Source: Candidatus Gastranaerophilales bacterium
GTDB taxonomy: Bacteria > Cyanobacteriota > Vampirovibrionia > Gastranaerophilales > Gastranaerophilaceae
Reading direction: 5' to 3'
Assembly (NCBI GenBank): GCA_944324385.1
Contig: CALUWD010000001.1
Span: forward strand, 1-64,000
DNA: 64,000 nucleotides
Both the position numbers and the translations under genes were made by a program. Every line of letters starts with the position of its first letter. The first letter of the stretch is position 1. This document shows positions 1 to 7,907 of the stretch, in pieces. The notes below the pieces were generated by a model, which saw only the letters and a program-made list of their open reading frames with translations, made no database searches and was not told the origin of the DNA.

Positions 1-477
1 CTTAGCTAAATCTCTAACATTGCTTTCAATTGTGTCTGGTGATTGATAGAATAATGGAGGTTGTTTTAAGCAAGCTTGCAGATAATCTTTAACAGTTAAC
101 CCTTCTTTTTCAAATTTCTTAGCTAAATCCCTAACATTGCTTTCAATTGTGTCTGGTGATTGAGTGAATAATTGAGCTTGCTTTAAACAAGCTTTATGCA
201 GATAATCTTTAACAGTTAACCCTTCTTTTTCAAATTTCTTAGCTAAATCTCTAACATTGCTTTCAATTGTGTCTGGTGATTGATAGAATAATGGAGGTTG
301 TTTTAAACAAGCTTCATGTAGGTAATCTTTAACGGTTAATCCTTCATTTTCAAATCCCTTAACTAAATCTCTAACTTTTTTTTCAACTTTCCCAGCAGGC
401 TCTATAAATAGCTGCAATTGTCTAATACATGCTTGCAGATATTTTTTATACGTTAGTCCTTCATCATTGAATCTTTT
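1..477 (-). repeat. Tandem 117-120 bp coding repeats
   Basis: Repeat units start at about 1, 118, 238 and 358, a period of 117-120 bp that keeps the reading frame. The copies at 1 and 238 are identical over their first 69 bases, while the copy at 118 matches the copy at 1 over the last 40 or so bases but differs in the middle. This mosaic pattern suggests recent duplication or gene conversion. The copy from 358 is clearly diverged. The array continues past the left edge. Confidence 0.9.
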
Positions 478-1266
478 TACAAGATCTTCAATATTTTCCT
501 GTATTTCTTTTGGTAATTTATTATTTGCAATTTGTATTTTTCGTAGAGTTCTTTGTATTATTTTTCTTGCGGTGTTTAGTTTAATACCATATTTTTCCCC
601 AAGCTCCCTGTAGCTAATTTTTCCCGTATCGCTATATCTTTCTGATAAAAACTGCCTTTCTCTATCCTTTAAATCAACATTTTCCAGTACTTTTTCTAAT
701 TCTTTTTTGTATTTTTCTTTTGTTTTATTATCAGCTTCTTTTAAGTATTTTATCTTGTGATCTTCGTCATCTGGTATAAAATATTCAATTGCATTATCAG
801 TATTTGCGAGTTTTTCTTGCAAGCTTTTTGTTCTTAAATCTGTTGCATAATCTTCTCTTGTTGCCTTTAAATTTTCATAAATATTATTAATTTTTTCTAT
901 TAATTCTTGTTTATTAATTTCCGAATCATTAAAATCATTTAGTGTAATAAGCATTTCAACCATTGCATTTTGTACGACGTCATCAATTACACTTTTTGCT
1001 ATTTTTCTATCTTGCGCCCTTTGTCTTAATTTTTCATCAAGAAACTCAAACAATTCATCATTATTTGATTTTTCAAGACGTTTTTCTAATTGCTCGCTAA
1101 ATGATTTTTCTTTGCCGCAAAAATTAATAAAGCTTTTATTTAAAAGCGCAGCATAATTGTGAAACATGGAAAAATCATGATTTTGATTAACTTCCTTATT
1201 GTTTCTTGTTTTGTTGTTGCTTTGGCTGTAGTATCTTTGTGCAAAATGCACCAAATTAACTTTCAT
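1..1266 (-). CDS. Sigma-region-4-like HTH protein with 40-residue tandem repeats (3' end outside window)
   Basis: An open frame runs from the ATG at 1264-1266 to the left edge: 422 codons with no stop, so the C-terminus is missing. Residues about 1-190 are charged and helical with no family I recognise. Residues about 192-245 (for example DRERQFLSERY and SYRELGEKYGI, then a TARKIIQRTL helix) look like sigma-70 region 4, a helix-turn-helix. After that come at least four tandem repeats of about 40 residues with the core EGLTVKDYL-x-KACLKQ-x-x-LF and SPDTIESNVRDLAKKFEK. The oldest-looking copy adjoins the HTH and copies become near identical toward the edge. There is no Shine-Dalgarno; the start abuts a palindrome. 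It lies 33 bases after the oxidoreductase gamma gene and may be co-transcribed. Function unknown; I infer a DNA-binding head on a helical-repeat scaffold. Confidence 0.8.
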   Translation of the reverse strand, partial: MKVNLVHFAQRYYSQSNNKTRNNKEVNQNHDFSMFHNYAALLNKSFINFCGKEKSFSEQLEKRLEKSNNDELFEFLDEKLRQRAQDRKIAKSVIDDVVQNAMVEMLITLNDFNDSEINKQELIEKINNIYENLKATREDYATDLRTKSLQEKLANTDNAIEYFIPDDEDHKIKYLKEADNKTKEKYKKELEKVLENVDLKDRERQFLSERYSDTGKISYRELGEKYGIKLNTARKIIQRTLRKIQIANNKLPKEIQENIEDLVKRFNDEGLTYKKYLQACIRQLQLFIEPAGKVEKKVRDLVKGFENEGLTVKDYLHEACLKQPPLFYQSPDTIESNVRDLAKKFEKEGLTVKDYLHKACLKQAQLFTQSPDTIESNVRDLAKKFEKEGLTVKDYLQACLKQPPLFYQSPDTIESNVRDLAK

Positions 1267-1283
1267 ACAAGTATAAAACTTGT
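1267..1283. repeat. Perfect inverted repeat at the start of the repeat-protein gene
   Basis: ACAAGT-ataaa-ACTTGT directly abuts the start codon at 1266. It sits in the 33-base gap after the oxidoreductase gamma gene. It could be an operator, an initiation-blocking hairpin, or a weak terminator for the upstream operon. No Shine-Dalgarno is visible between it and the ATG. Confidence 0.5.
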
Positions 1284-1299
1284 GAAAATTAAAGATTGC

Positions 1300-1827
1300 T
1301 TATAGATTGTAGCCTTTTTCAAATGAATCCAAGTTCCTTTTTAGAAAAGCGGGATTTTTCTTTTTTGAAATAAATTCAAGTGCACTAAGTGCACTTTCTT
1401 TTTTTAATATATTTGTTTTTTTAATAAAGTAGCCAAGAGTTACAATATTTAAAAGCCCACCTTCAACTTCTTGAGTTGCGTCTGTAAGTTTTTTCATGCA
1501 ATAGTTTACATCAGCCCTTGAGGGTGCTTTTTCAATGATTGATGAGTTGCCTATTACAAGAGCGTTTGGTGCCATTGATTTTTCAAATTTTTCCATGGCT
1601 TTTTCATTTAAAAATATCCCATAATCAGCATAGTCTATAATCGGCGAGGCTATTTCATTGTCTGAAATTTTTACAGAGCAATTGGCGTGTCCGCCTCGCA
1701 TTTCAGCACCATAAGAGGGTATCCAGGTTGTGTATTTACCCTCCATCATTGCAGCTTGCGCTAAAATTGTGCCAAAAAATAAAACCCCTTGTCCGCCATA
1801 TCCTGCTATTATTATACTTTTTTCCAT
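1300..1827 (-). CDS. 2-oxoacid:ferredoxin oxidoreductase, gamma subunit
   Basis: 175 residues. The N-terminal GYGGQGV (9-15) and PSYGAEMRGG (37-46) are the signature of the gamma domain of pyruvate/2-oxoacid:ferredoxin oxidoreductases, which oxidatively decarboxylate 2-oxoacids to acyl-CoA and pass electrons to ferredoxin. It is the last of four subunit genes (ferredoxin delta, alpha, beta, gamma) on this strand and begins 2 bases after the beta stop, so it is translationally close-coupled. Length is normal for a separate gamma subunit. The substrate (branched-chain 2-oxoacid or 2-oxoglutarate) cannot be settled from sequence; the alpha subunit looks VorB-like. The enzyme is cytoplasmic and implies anaerobic, ferredoxin-based metabolism. 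Confidence 0.9.
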   Translation of the reverse strand: MEKSIIIAGYGGQGVLFFGTILAQAAMMEGKYTTWIPSYGAEMRGGHANCSVKISDNEIASPIIDYADYGIFLNEKAMEKFEKSMAPNALVIGNSSIIEKAPSRADVNYCMKKLTDATQEVEGGLLNIVTLGYFIKKTNILKKESALSALEFISKKKNPAFLKRNLDSFEKGYNL

Positions 1828-1829
1828 AT

Positions 1830-2594
1830 TTAAGCCATACTTTCTGCCAAATCTTTAAAAACGCCAAGTTTATGCACTTTTGTGACTTCGTTTTTAATGT
1901 ATTCAAGAGCCTGAACAGGTTTTAATTTCCAGCCCGTTGGACATGCTGCTATTACTTCAATAAAACTGAACCCCAGACCTTTTATTTGATATTCAAATGC
2001 TTTTTTTATTGCCGCTTTTGCCTTGATGATACTTTGAGGCGAGAAAATTGCAACTCGTGCAACGTAAACCGCGCCTTCGCAGTTTGCAATCATTTCTGAA
2101 ATTTTTGCGGGGTAGCCTGAAATTTTCGGGTCACGACCGTATTTTGTAGTTGCGGTAACTTGTCCTAAAATTGTTGTGGCACTTGCTTGACCGCCTGTCA
2201 TACCAAAGTTTGTATTGTTAACGCAAATTGTTGTTATGTTCTCACCGCGTAATGCTGTGTGAATAAGCTCGTTAAAGCCAATAGTTGCAGCGTCTCCATC
2301 TCCTTGATATGTAAAAACAACTTTGTCCGGTTTTGCTCTTTTGACTCCTGTTGCAACACAAGGAGCTCTGCCATGGTCTGCGCCTACAATATCTAAATTA
2401 TAAAATTTGTCCAAGTTTATTGAACAGCCAACAGAGGCTGTCGCTATTGTTTTTCCTATGACATTAAGTTCTTCAAGAACTTCTGCAATTAATCTTAAAA
2501 CTACACCATGTCCGCAACCTGCACAGAACGGGTAATTGTAATTTTCTTTATATGCCTTTGGGCGTTTAAAAACTTTTTGTAGGGTTTGTTTCAT
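1830..2594 (-). CDS. 2-oxoacid:ferredoxin oxidoreductase, beta (thiamine pyrophosphate) subunit
   Basis: 254 residues. CAGCGHG (24-30) near the N-terminus and GDGDAATIG plus NNTNFGMTGGQ in the middle form the thiamine pyrophosphate/Mg binding core of the beta subunit. The start overlaps the end of the alpha gene by 29 bases and the stop is 2 bases before the gamma gene, so the three are one operon. There is no separate iron-sulfur domain; the Fe-S clusters come from the small delta ferredoxin encoded first in the operon. This four-gene architecture is the Vor/Kor type rather than the single-chain pyruvate:ferredoxin oxidoreductase. Confidence 0.92.
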   Translation of the reverse strand: MKQTLQKVFKRPKAYKENYNYPFCAGCGHGVVLRLIAEVLEELNVIGKTIATASVGCSINLDKFYNLDIVGADHGRAPCVATGVKRAKPDKVVFTYQGDGDAATIGFNELIHTALRGENITTICVNNTNFGMTGGQASATTILGQVTATTKYGRDPKISGYPAKISEMIANCEGAVYVARVAIFSPQSIIKAKAAIKKAFEYQIKGLGFSFIEVIAACPTGWKLKPVQALEYIKNEVTKVHKLGVFKDLAESMA

Positions 2595-3666
2595 ATTTTT
2601 TCTCTTTTGATAGTTCGGTTATTTTATTTAAAATTTCAACAGAATTAATTATTGCGCCGCCTGTTTTGCCAAAAAATTCAACAGGTGCTATTCCATTTAG
2701 CGCAATTTTTACATCCTGCAGCATTTGCCCCATATTTAGCTCAATGTCTAAAACGCATTTTTTGCCAGCTGCTACTTTGTATAATTCTTTTTCAGGAAAT
2801 GGCCAAAGGGTTATTGGTCTAAATAATCCAACTTTTATGCCATTTTGCCTTGCTGCATTAACGGCTGATTTTGCTACACGGGCAACTGTTCCAAATGCTG
2901 TAATTATAATATCAGCATCATCGCACATATAATTTTCGAACATTACTTCATTTTGTTCTATTTGCGCGTATTTTTGAAATATGGCATGATTAAGTTTTTC
3001 TAGAATATTATCACCCATATGTAATGACATGAGGCTTCTTGCTTCTCTTTGATTTTCATTTTCTCCTATGCCATCGAGCTCCCAGTCGCGTGTGTCAACT
3101 GTTTCAAAAGCGTTACCTTGGGGCATTTCAACTGGTTCCATCATTTGACCCAAAATGCCATCAGCTAAGAGCATGGCAGGGTTTCTGTACTTCATAGAAA
3201 GATAAAAGGCTTTTTGTGTAAGCATTACAGCTTCATTTATTGTAGATGGCGCAAGTACTATTGTTCTGTAGTCACCATTGCCGCCACCTTTAACAGACTG
3301 AAAGTAATCTGCCTGAGATGGTGTAATATCTCCAAGCCCTGGGCCTGCACGCATAACGCTTATTATAACCCCCGGGATTTGCGCTGTTGCCATTGATGAA
3401 ATTGCCTCTTGCATGAGCGCAATAGCGCAGCTTGATGATGATGTCATAGCAAGCGTTCCTGTTGAACCTGCACCTATAAGCATATTAACTGCGGCGAGTT
3501 CACTTTCGGCACTTATATAAGTTCTACCTATTTCCGGCATTTTAGAACTCATAAATTCACCAATTTCGTTTTGCGGAGTAATAGGGTAGCCAAAATAACA
3601 CATGCAGCCTGCATTAATTGCAGCTTGTGCGATTGCTTTATTCCCCTTCATCAAAGTTTTTGTCAT
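2566..3666 (-). CDS. vorB: 2-oxoacid:ferredoxin oxidoreductase, alpha subunit (VorB-like)
   Basis: 366 residues. The start LMKGNKAIAQAAINAGC followed by YFGYPITPQNE is typical of VorB, the alpha chain of 3-methyl-2-oxobutanoate (branched-chain):ferredoxin oxidoreductase; the YPITP motif is shared by all alpha subunits. The ATG is 13 bases after the delta ferredoxin stop. The end overlaps the beta gene by 29 bases, a long overlap that suggests translational coupling. The extreme C-terminus (about 12 residues) is charged and is encoded within the overlap. The alternative is 2-oxoglutarate:ferredoxin oxidoreductase (KorA); I favour Vor from the N-terminal wording, but the substrate is not proven. 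Confidence 0.85.
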   Translation of the reverse strand: MTKTLMKGNKAIAQAAINAGCMCYFGYPITPQNEIGEFMSSKMPEIGRTYISAESELAAVNMLIGAGSTGTLAMTSSSSCAIALMQEAISSMATAQIPGVIISVMRAGPGLGDITPSQADYFQSVKGGGNGDYRTIVLAPSTINEAVMLTQKAFYLSMKYRNPAMLLADGILGQMMEPVEMPQGNAFETVDTRDWELDGIGENENQREARSLMSLHMGDNILEKLNHAIFQKYAQIEQNEVMFENYMCDDADIIITAFGTVARVAKSAVNAARQNGIKVGLFRPITLWPFPEKELYKVAAGKKCVLDIELNMGQMLQDVKIALNGIAPVEFFGKTGGAIINSVEILNKITELSKEKKYETNPTKSF

Positions 3667-3679
3667 TTTCTTTCCGCTT

Positions 3680-3892
3680 TTATTTTGTTACTTCATATAT
3701 TGCCATATCCGGACAACTTATTGCGCACATCGCACAGCCCAGACATTGATTTTCTTTATCTTCAAACTCTACGTAATTATTCCCTGCATGGTTTGTATGT
3801 TGTGTGTTTGGTTTGATTAATTTTTTTGGGCAAACACTTACGCATATCATACAATTTTTACATTTTTCTTTGTCTATTTTTATTTCAGGCAT
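3680..3892 (-). CDS. 2-oxoacid:ferredoxin oxidoreductase, delta subunit (2[4Fe-4S] ferredoxin)
   Basis: 70 residues with two classical CxxCxxCxxxCP clusters (CKNCMICVSVCP and CLGCAMCAISCP), so it binds two [4Fe-4S] clusters. It is the first gene of the oxidoreductase operon and presumably moves electrons from the thiamine centre to soluble ferredoxin. Upstream, a TAAGAT hexamer ends 6 bases before the ATG on this strand, which would give a near-leaderless mRNA. The spacer to recR is 66 bases of A/T-rich sequence. Confidence 0.9.
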   Translation of the reverse strand: MPEIKIDKEKCKNCMICVSVCPKKLIKPNTQHTNHAGNNYVEFEDKENQCLGCAMCAISCPDMAIYEVTK

Positions 3893-3958
3893 ATCTATAT
3901 CTTAACACTTCATAAAAAAATAACATTAAAAAAAATATAATTTAACATTTGCTTAATA

Positions 3959-4555
3959 CTATAGCTCTTGCCTGCCTTCAAGTGCCTTTACAAGTGTCAT
4001 TTCATCTGCGTATTCAAGCTCTGAGCCTAGCGGCAGCCCAAAAGCAATTCGAGATACCTTTATATCAAACGGTTTTAAAAGTTTGCACAAATAAAGGCTT
4101 GTTGCCTCACCTTCGACAGAGGGATTAAGCGCTAAAATCACTTCTTTTATGTTATTTTCATGCACTCTGTTTAAAAGCTCGCGCACTCTTATGTCATCAG
4201 GGCCTATACCGTCTATTGGTGAAATTAGCCCTTGCAGGACGTGATACACCCCTTTGTATTCATTAGTTTTTTCTATTGCAATCAGGTCTTTTGTTTCAGA
4301 CACCACACAAATTGTATTTTTGTCGCGCAATTGATTTGAGCAAATTTCACAAGGACTTTGGCTTGTCATGTTAAAACAAATTTCGCAATACGAAATTGTA
4401 TTTTTTGCCTCGAGCATGGTTTGTGCAAATTTTTCAACTTCATATTCCGGCATTTTAATTAAGTGTAACGCCAGTCTTTGTGCTGTTTTTGGACCAATTG
4501 AAGGCAGTTTTTGAAAGCACTCTATTAATTTTGCAAGCGGTTTTGTGTATTCCAT
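3959..4555 (-). CDS. recR: Recombination mediator RecR
   Basis: 198 residues, the usual RecR length. The order fits the family: an N-terminal helix-hairpin-helix region ([17 protein letters not shown]), a four-cysteine zinc finger (CEIC then CEIC, about residues 57-73), a Toprim domain beginning CVVSETKDL, and the C-terminal [12 protein letters not shown] segment. RecR works with RecO/RecF to load RecA onto gapped DNA. The start ATG overlaps the ybaB stop by one base (TAATG), a classic coupled ybaB-recR pair. Confidence 0.96.
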   Translation of the reverse strand: MEYTKPLAKLIECFQKLPSIGPKTAQRLALHLIKMPEYEVEKFAQTMLEAKNTISYCEICFNMTSQSPCEICSNQLRDKNTICVVSETKDLIAIEKTNEYKGVYHVLQGLISPIDGIGPDDIRVRELLNRVHENNIKEVILALNPSVEGEATSLYLCKLLKPFDIKVSRIAFGLPLGSELEYADEMTLVKALEGRQEL

Positions 4556-4887
4556 TAGAATAATCCCGGAATACTTATTCCGCCTGTAATAGCCTTCATT
4601 TTAGCTTCCATTTGTGAGTTTGCTTTATCGGTTGCACTTGTCATGGCTTCTATAATTAAATCCTCAAGCATTTCAAGTGTTTCACTGTCAACTGAGTTAG
4701 GATTTTCAGGGTTAATTGCCTCAGGTTTTAATTTTATTGATTTAAATTTCCCTTGTCCGTTAAATGTAACTTCAACAGCACCGCCTGCGCTTTGCCCGTT
4801 TACTTCAATATTTGCAAGCTCGTCTTGAGTTTCTTTGAACTTTTTTTGCATTTTTTGAGCTTGTTGCATCATTTGTATCATATTCAT
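4555..4887 (-). CDS. YbaB/EbfC family nucleoid-associated protein
   Basis: 110 residues. It opens with a glutamine- and lysine-rich helix ([17 protein letters not shown]), then the family's central beta sheet ([19 protein letters not shown]) and ends in the IPGLF tail found in most YbaB proteins. The family forms dimers that bind DNA. It is followed by recR with one base of overlap. An AGGGGAGA ribosome-binding site lies just upstream of the ATG on this strand. Confidence 0.95.
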   Translation of the reverse strand: MNMIQMMQQAQKMQKKFKETQDELANIEVNGQSAGGAVEVTFNGQGKFKSIKLKPEAINPENPNSVDSETLEMLEDLIIEAMTSATDKANSQMEAKMKAITGGISIPGLF

Positions 4888-4929
4888 GTTATTATCTCCC
4901 CTTAAAAATTAATGTGTTATTATTATTGT

Positions 4930-5721
4930 ATGAAAAGAATAACTTATCTGCAACATTCTTTACATGGTGGCAAGGTCTCTCGTTGGCCTGATGGCGTCAT
5001 GCCTTTAAATGTGCATATAGCGGAGTATCGCTGGTATCGTTCAAAAGGCATGGAAGAAGCTTATAAATATAAACAGATGGTTAAAAATGCGCTGGACGCA
5101 TGGACAACAGCCAGTGGCGGCATTGTTTCATTTAACGTTGTTCAGAGTTTGTATGATTCAAATATAAATCTTGAATGGAAAAGGGTTGATAGAAAATCCC
5201 TCGGTATGTGCTATTTTAACTATGATAAAAATGGAAATTATTACAGTGCAGAAGTACAAATAGGGCTTTCTGACGGGATTATTCATCACAAATATATGGA
5301 CGAGGCTGAAGTATATCATACAATTGTCCATGAAATAGGGCACTCATTGGGTCTTGGGCATTCACCAAACAAAGGCGATATTATGTATGTGCCTCACCAA
5401 TATGGTGTTACAAATATTACGCGAGGCGATGCGCTGACACTTTTATGGTTATATCGTTTTAATGTTGGCATGAGTGCAAAAGATATTTTAAATAAGTATC
5501 CAAACATAAATGCTCCTGATGTGGATGCTTTACTTGAACTTTTAATGAACCAAAAAAGTGGTTTTCAAACTCAGCTTGAGAGTATAAAAGTGCCTGAGGA
5601 TAAGGATTTAATACAAGAGACTCAAAATATTGCCGAGCTTAAAAAATATTTGCTAGAGCTAAATAATTTAAAAATACAATTTAAAAATCCTCGGGAAAAA
5701 AATAAACCCCCTGAAAATTAG
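4930..5721 (+). CDS. Matrixin-like zinc metalloprotease without a signal peptide
   Basis: 263 residues from the ATG at 4930; an in-frame ATG at 4912 would add six residues but overlaps the likely promoter. The zinc site HEIGHSLGLGH (about 134-144) and the downstream Met-turn (DIMYVPHQYG) place it in the metzincin/matrixin (M10-like) group. The preceding region (WPDGVMPLNVHI, then DAWTTASGG) is the usual start of a compact bacterial matrixin catalytic domain. The C-terminal 70 residues are charged and helical. I see no signal peptide or propeptide, unusual for a matrixin, so it may act inside the cell or leave by another route. A TATTAT hexamer ends 6 bases before the ATG and no ribosome-binding site is seen. 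Function inferred from the family only. Confidence 0.85.
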   Translation: MKRITYLQHSLHGGKVSRWPDGVMPLNVHIAEYRWYRSKGMEEAYKYKQMVKNALDAWTTASGGIVSFNVVQSLYDSNINLEWKRVDRKSLGMCYFNYDKNGNYYSAEVQIGLSDGIIHHKYMDEAEVYHTIVHEIGHSLGLGHSPNKGDIMYVPHQYGVTNITRGDALTLLWLYRFNVGMSAKDILNKYPNINAPDVDALLELLMNQKSGFQTQLESIKVPEDKDLIQETQNIAELKKYLLELNNLKIQFKNPREKNKPPEN

Positions 5722-5725
5722 GGGG
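5707..5725 (+). terminator. Hairpin overlapping the protease stop codon
   Basis: CCCCCT-gaaaatt-AGGGGG, a 6-bp GC stem that includes the TAG stop at 5719-5721. It is followed by CAAAAAG rather than a T run, so it is a weak intrinsic terminator on the plus strand; read on the minus strand it follows an A/T-rich stretch. Confidence 0.5.
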
Positions 5726-5845
5726 CAAAAAGCAATCAGAAGAGTTGAGGATTTACAATTTTAATATAAGGCTTTTTAGATGCTTTTTAATTAACATAAA
5801 CTCTAATTTTTTTAAGTATTAGTTTTTAATTTTATTAGCCTTTTG

Positions 5846-5854
5846 TGCTATAAT
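5846..5854 (+). promoter_or_regulatory. Extended -10 promoter for rph
   Basis: TG-c-TATAAT with no clear -35. Start of transcription would fall near 5861, leaving a short leader that contains the GAGG ribosome-binding site at 5865-5868, 7 bases before the ATG at 5876. Confidence 0.6.
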
Positions 5855-5875
5855 TTTTAAAAACGAGGTTTTGTT

Positions 5876-6571
5876 ATGAGAGTAGATGGCAGAGATAACA
5901 CGCAAATAAGAAATGTTAAGTTTACAAGAAATTATATAAAGCATGCCAAAGGATCGGTGCTTGTTGAATTTGGTGATACAAAGGTTCTTGTTTGTGCAAG
6001 TGTTGAAGAAGGTAAACCAAAATGGATGCCAAAGGATGAAAAAAGCGGTTGGCTGACTGCTGAGTATTCGCTTTTGCCTGCCTCTACAAATACCAGATGC
6101 CAAAGAGAACGTACAAAATTGTCTGGCAGAACACAAGAAATTCAAAGGCTTATAGGTAGAAGCCTAAGGGCTTGTATTGATTTAGAAAAATTAGGAGAGA
6201 GGACAATTACAATTGATGCAGACGTCCTGCAAGCTGATGGTGGTACACGTGTTGCCTCAATCTGCGGAGGCTTTGTTGCACTGAGTGATTTAATTAAAAA
6301 CCTTATTTCTGATGGGTTGTTATTGGAAAACCCAATAATTGAGCCAATAGGCGCTATTTCTGCTGGTATTTGTGATGGTGAAACAATGGTTGATTTATGT
6401 TATGCAGAAGATTCGCAAGCTCAGGTTGATTCAAATATTGTATTAACAAAAAGTGGTAAAATAATTGAGTTTCAGACAACTGCAGAGGGTGATCCTTTTA
6501 CAAAAGAACAAATGGATGAGATTTTCTACCTTGCTAAAAAATCAATAAGTAAAATCATTGAATTGTACTAA
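5876..6571 (+). CDS. rph: Ribonuclease PH
   Basis: 231 residues, close to the family norm of about 240. It begins MRVDGRDN and carries TKVLVCASVEE, GWLTAEYSLLP and the GRTQEIQRLIGRSLR stretch with the phosphate-binding arginine region, then DADVLQADGGTR near the active site. RNase PH trims tRNA 3' ends using phosphate. The 3' end overlaps the convergent histidine kinase gene by 17 bases. Unlike many genomes, it is not paired with an RdgB/Ham1 NTPase here. Confidence 0.96.
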   Translation: MRVDGRDNTQIRNVKFTRNYIKHAKGSVLVEFGDTKVLVCASVEEGKPKWMPKDEKSGWLTAEYSLLPASTNTRCQRERTKLSGRTQEIQRLIGRSLRACIDLEKLGERTITIDADVLQADGGTRVASICGGFVALSDLIKNLISDGLLLENPIIEPIGAISAGICDGETMVDLCYAEDSQAQVDSNIVLTKSGKIIEFQTTAEGDPFTKEQMDEIFYLAKKSISKIIELY

Positions 6572-7259
6572 TTATGGGGATTTCAAAGCTAATCTTTACT
6601 TGTTCGTTAGAAAGGTTTTCTGCTTTAATTTTTCCTGAGTGCGCGTCGATAATTTGTTTTGATATATAAAGACCAAGACCACTGCCACATTTTGAATTTT
6701 CTTTGCTTTTGGTTTTGTATAATTTAAATGCATCATCGGTATTTTTAAAGCTAATTTTACCTTTGTTTGTGACACTGATTTTTAAATTACCATTTTTATC
6801 TTCAATTTCAAGTAAAATTTTCGTCCCTATTTTTCCATATTTTATGGCATTTGAGAGCAAATTTGTTACAACTCTTTTTATTTCAATTTCATCAAATTCG
6901 GCGTATGGGCTTTTGCACTTATTTTTTACAACAAGTGTTTGATTGTTTTCAAAAAGTGCTGGCTCTATGCTGTTTATACAAAAATCTATTGTGTTTTGTA
7001 TGCTGTTTGCACTTATTTTTAGCTTTAGTGCAGAATTTTTCATTCTAAAGTTAGCAAGCATATTTAAAACCATATCTCTCATGTAAATATTCGATGTTAA
7101 AACATTCCCTAAAAGCTCTCTTTGTGAATCATTAAATTCTATACTTTTGTCTTTTAGCAACATGTTTAGTGCATTGATTTGTGAAAAAATTGGTGATTTC
7201 AAATCATGTGCAAGGTTTTCAATTAAATTTTCATTTTGTTTAATAGTCGTATCTTTCAT
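6555..7259 (-). CDS. Soluble sensor histidine kinase
   Basis: 234 residues, with no membrane segment and no input domain. The H box is ENLAHDLKSP with phospho-acceptor His18. The N box is NLLSNAIKYG (about 135-145), and the G2 box is GSGLGLYIS (about 193-201), so the ATPase core is intact. The short N-terminus suggests the signal comes from a partner protein. No receiver-domain gene is adjacent. The nearest is the LuxR regulator at 13970, whose receiver is degenerate. The start has an AAAGGGA ribosome-binding site. It is an orphan two-component kinase; target unknown. Confidence 0.88.
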   Translation of the reverse strand: MKDTTIKQNENLIENLAHDLKSPIFSQINALNMLLKDKSIEFNDSQRELLGNVLTSNIYMRDMVLNMLANFRMKNSALKLKISANSIQNTIDFCINSIEPALFENNQTLVVKNKCKSPYAEFDEIEIKRVVTNLLSNAIKYGKIGTKILLEIEDKNGNLKISVTNKGKISFKNTDDAFKLYKTKSKENSKCGSGLGLYISKQIIDAHSGKIKAENLSNEQVKISFEIPIISTIQ

Positions 7260-7421
7260 ATGACAATCCCTTTGTTAATATATTTATATGTTAGCTCTTT
7301 AACGTAAGGTGTATAGTAGACATTCGGGTAGTTTATTTTGTAACAAAAGTTTAAAAAATGTCAATTTTTAGACTGAAAAATACTTTATTATTGCATAGGT
7401 TAGTTTTAATAGGTTAGTTCA

Positions 7422-7907
7422 ATGGGTTTAAAAGATTTTATCCAAGGTGTTTTGTCTGCAGTTTTTTCTGCTGATTATAGTATTAATTCAAAATTTCGTT
7501 TTACTCAAAGAGAGATTAATGAAATAATCTCGAATGCAAAAAAAACAAACCTAAAATATTTTGAGCAGCTGTCTAAAATCAAGGAGCTGAGCGCGTTTGA
7601 TGTAAGTTTTCTTATGTCAAATATAGAACTTGATAATTATAAAATTCAAATAATAAAGCATGCCTGCTCAATGTATAATGAAAAGGAATTTTGCGCCTTG
7701 GGTCAAACATTTAGCGATTTTATTTTTAGAGTAAGTGCAAATATTAATTACTTGAATGAGTCAAATCTTGATATTTTTAAAGAGCTAGTCCAATGTAAGA
7801 ATGAGTTGTATGACTTTTCAAATGCTCTTAAAAACCCATTAAGAGCTATGCATAAAAAGTCAAGTAACAAACTTGCGTATGTATTTGAAAATGTTTTTGT
7901 GGATTAG
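7422..7907 (+). CDS. Uncharacterised helical protein
   Basis: 161 residues, not recognised. It starts MGLKDFIQGVLSAVFSAD, a possibly amphipathic N-terminal helix, and continues as a predicted mostly helical, charged chain with four scattered cysteines and no clear membrane segment. The 162-base upstream region carries a short imperfect duplication (TAGGTTAGTT at 7397 and again about 15 bases later) that could be a regulatory repeat; there is no good ribosome-binding site. Its stop overlaps the convergent gene at 7904 by 4 bases. No function assigned. Confidence 0.65.
   Translation: MGLKDFIQGVLSAVFSADYSINSKFRFTQREINEIISNAKKTNLKYFEQLSKIKELSAFDVSFLMSNIELDNYKIQIIKHACSMYNEKEFCALGQTFSDFIFRVSANINYLNESNLDIFKELVQCKNELYDFSNALKNPLRAMHKKSSNKLAYVFENVFVD

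Noticed and set aside
1-480. Regularly spaced near-identical repeats resembling a CRISPR array
   Set aside because: The repeats are directly adjacent with a 117-120 bp period, keep one open reading frame and encode a conserved 40-residue protein unit; there are no unique spacers.
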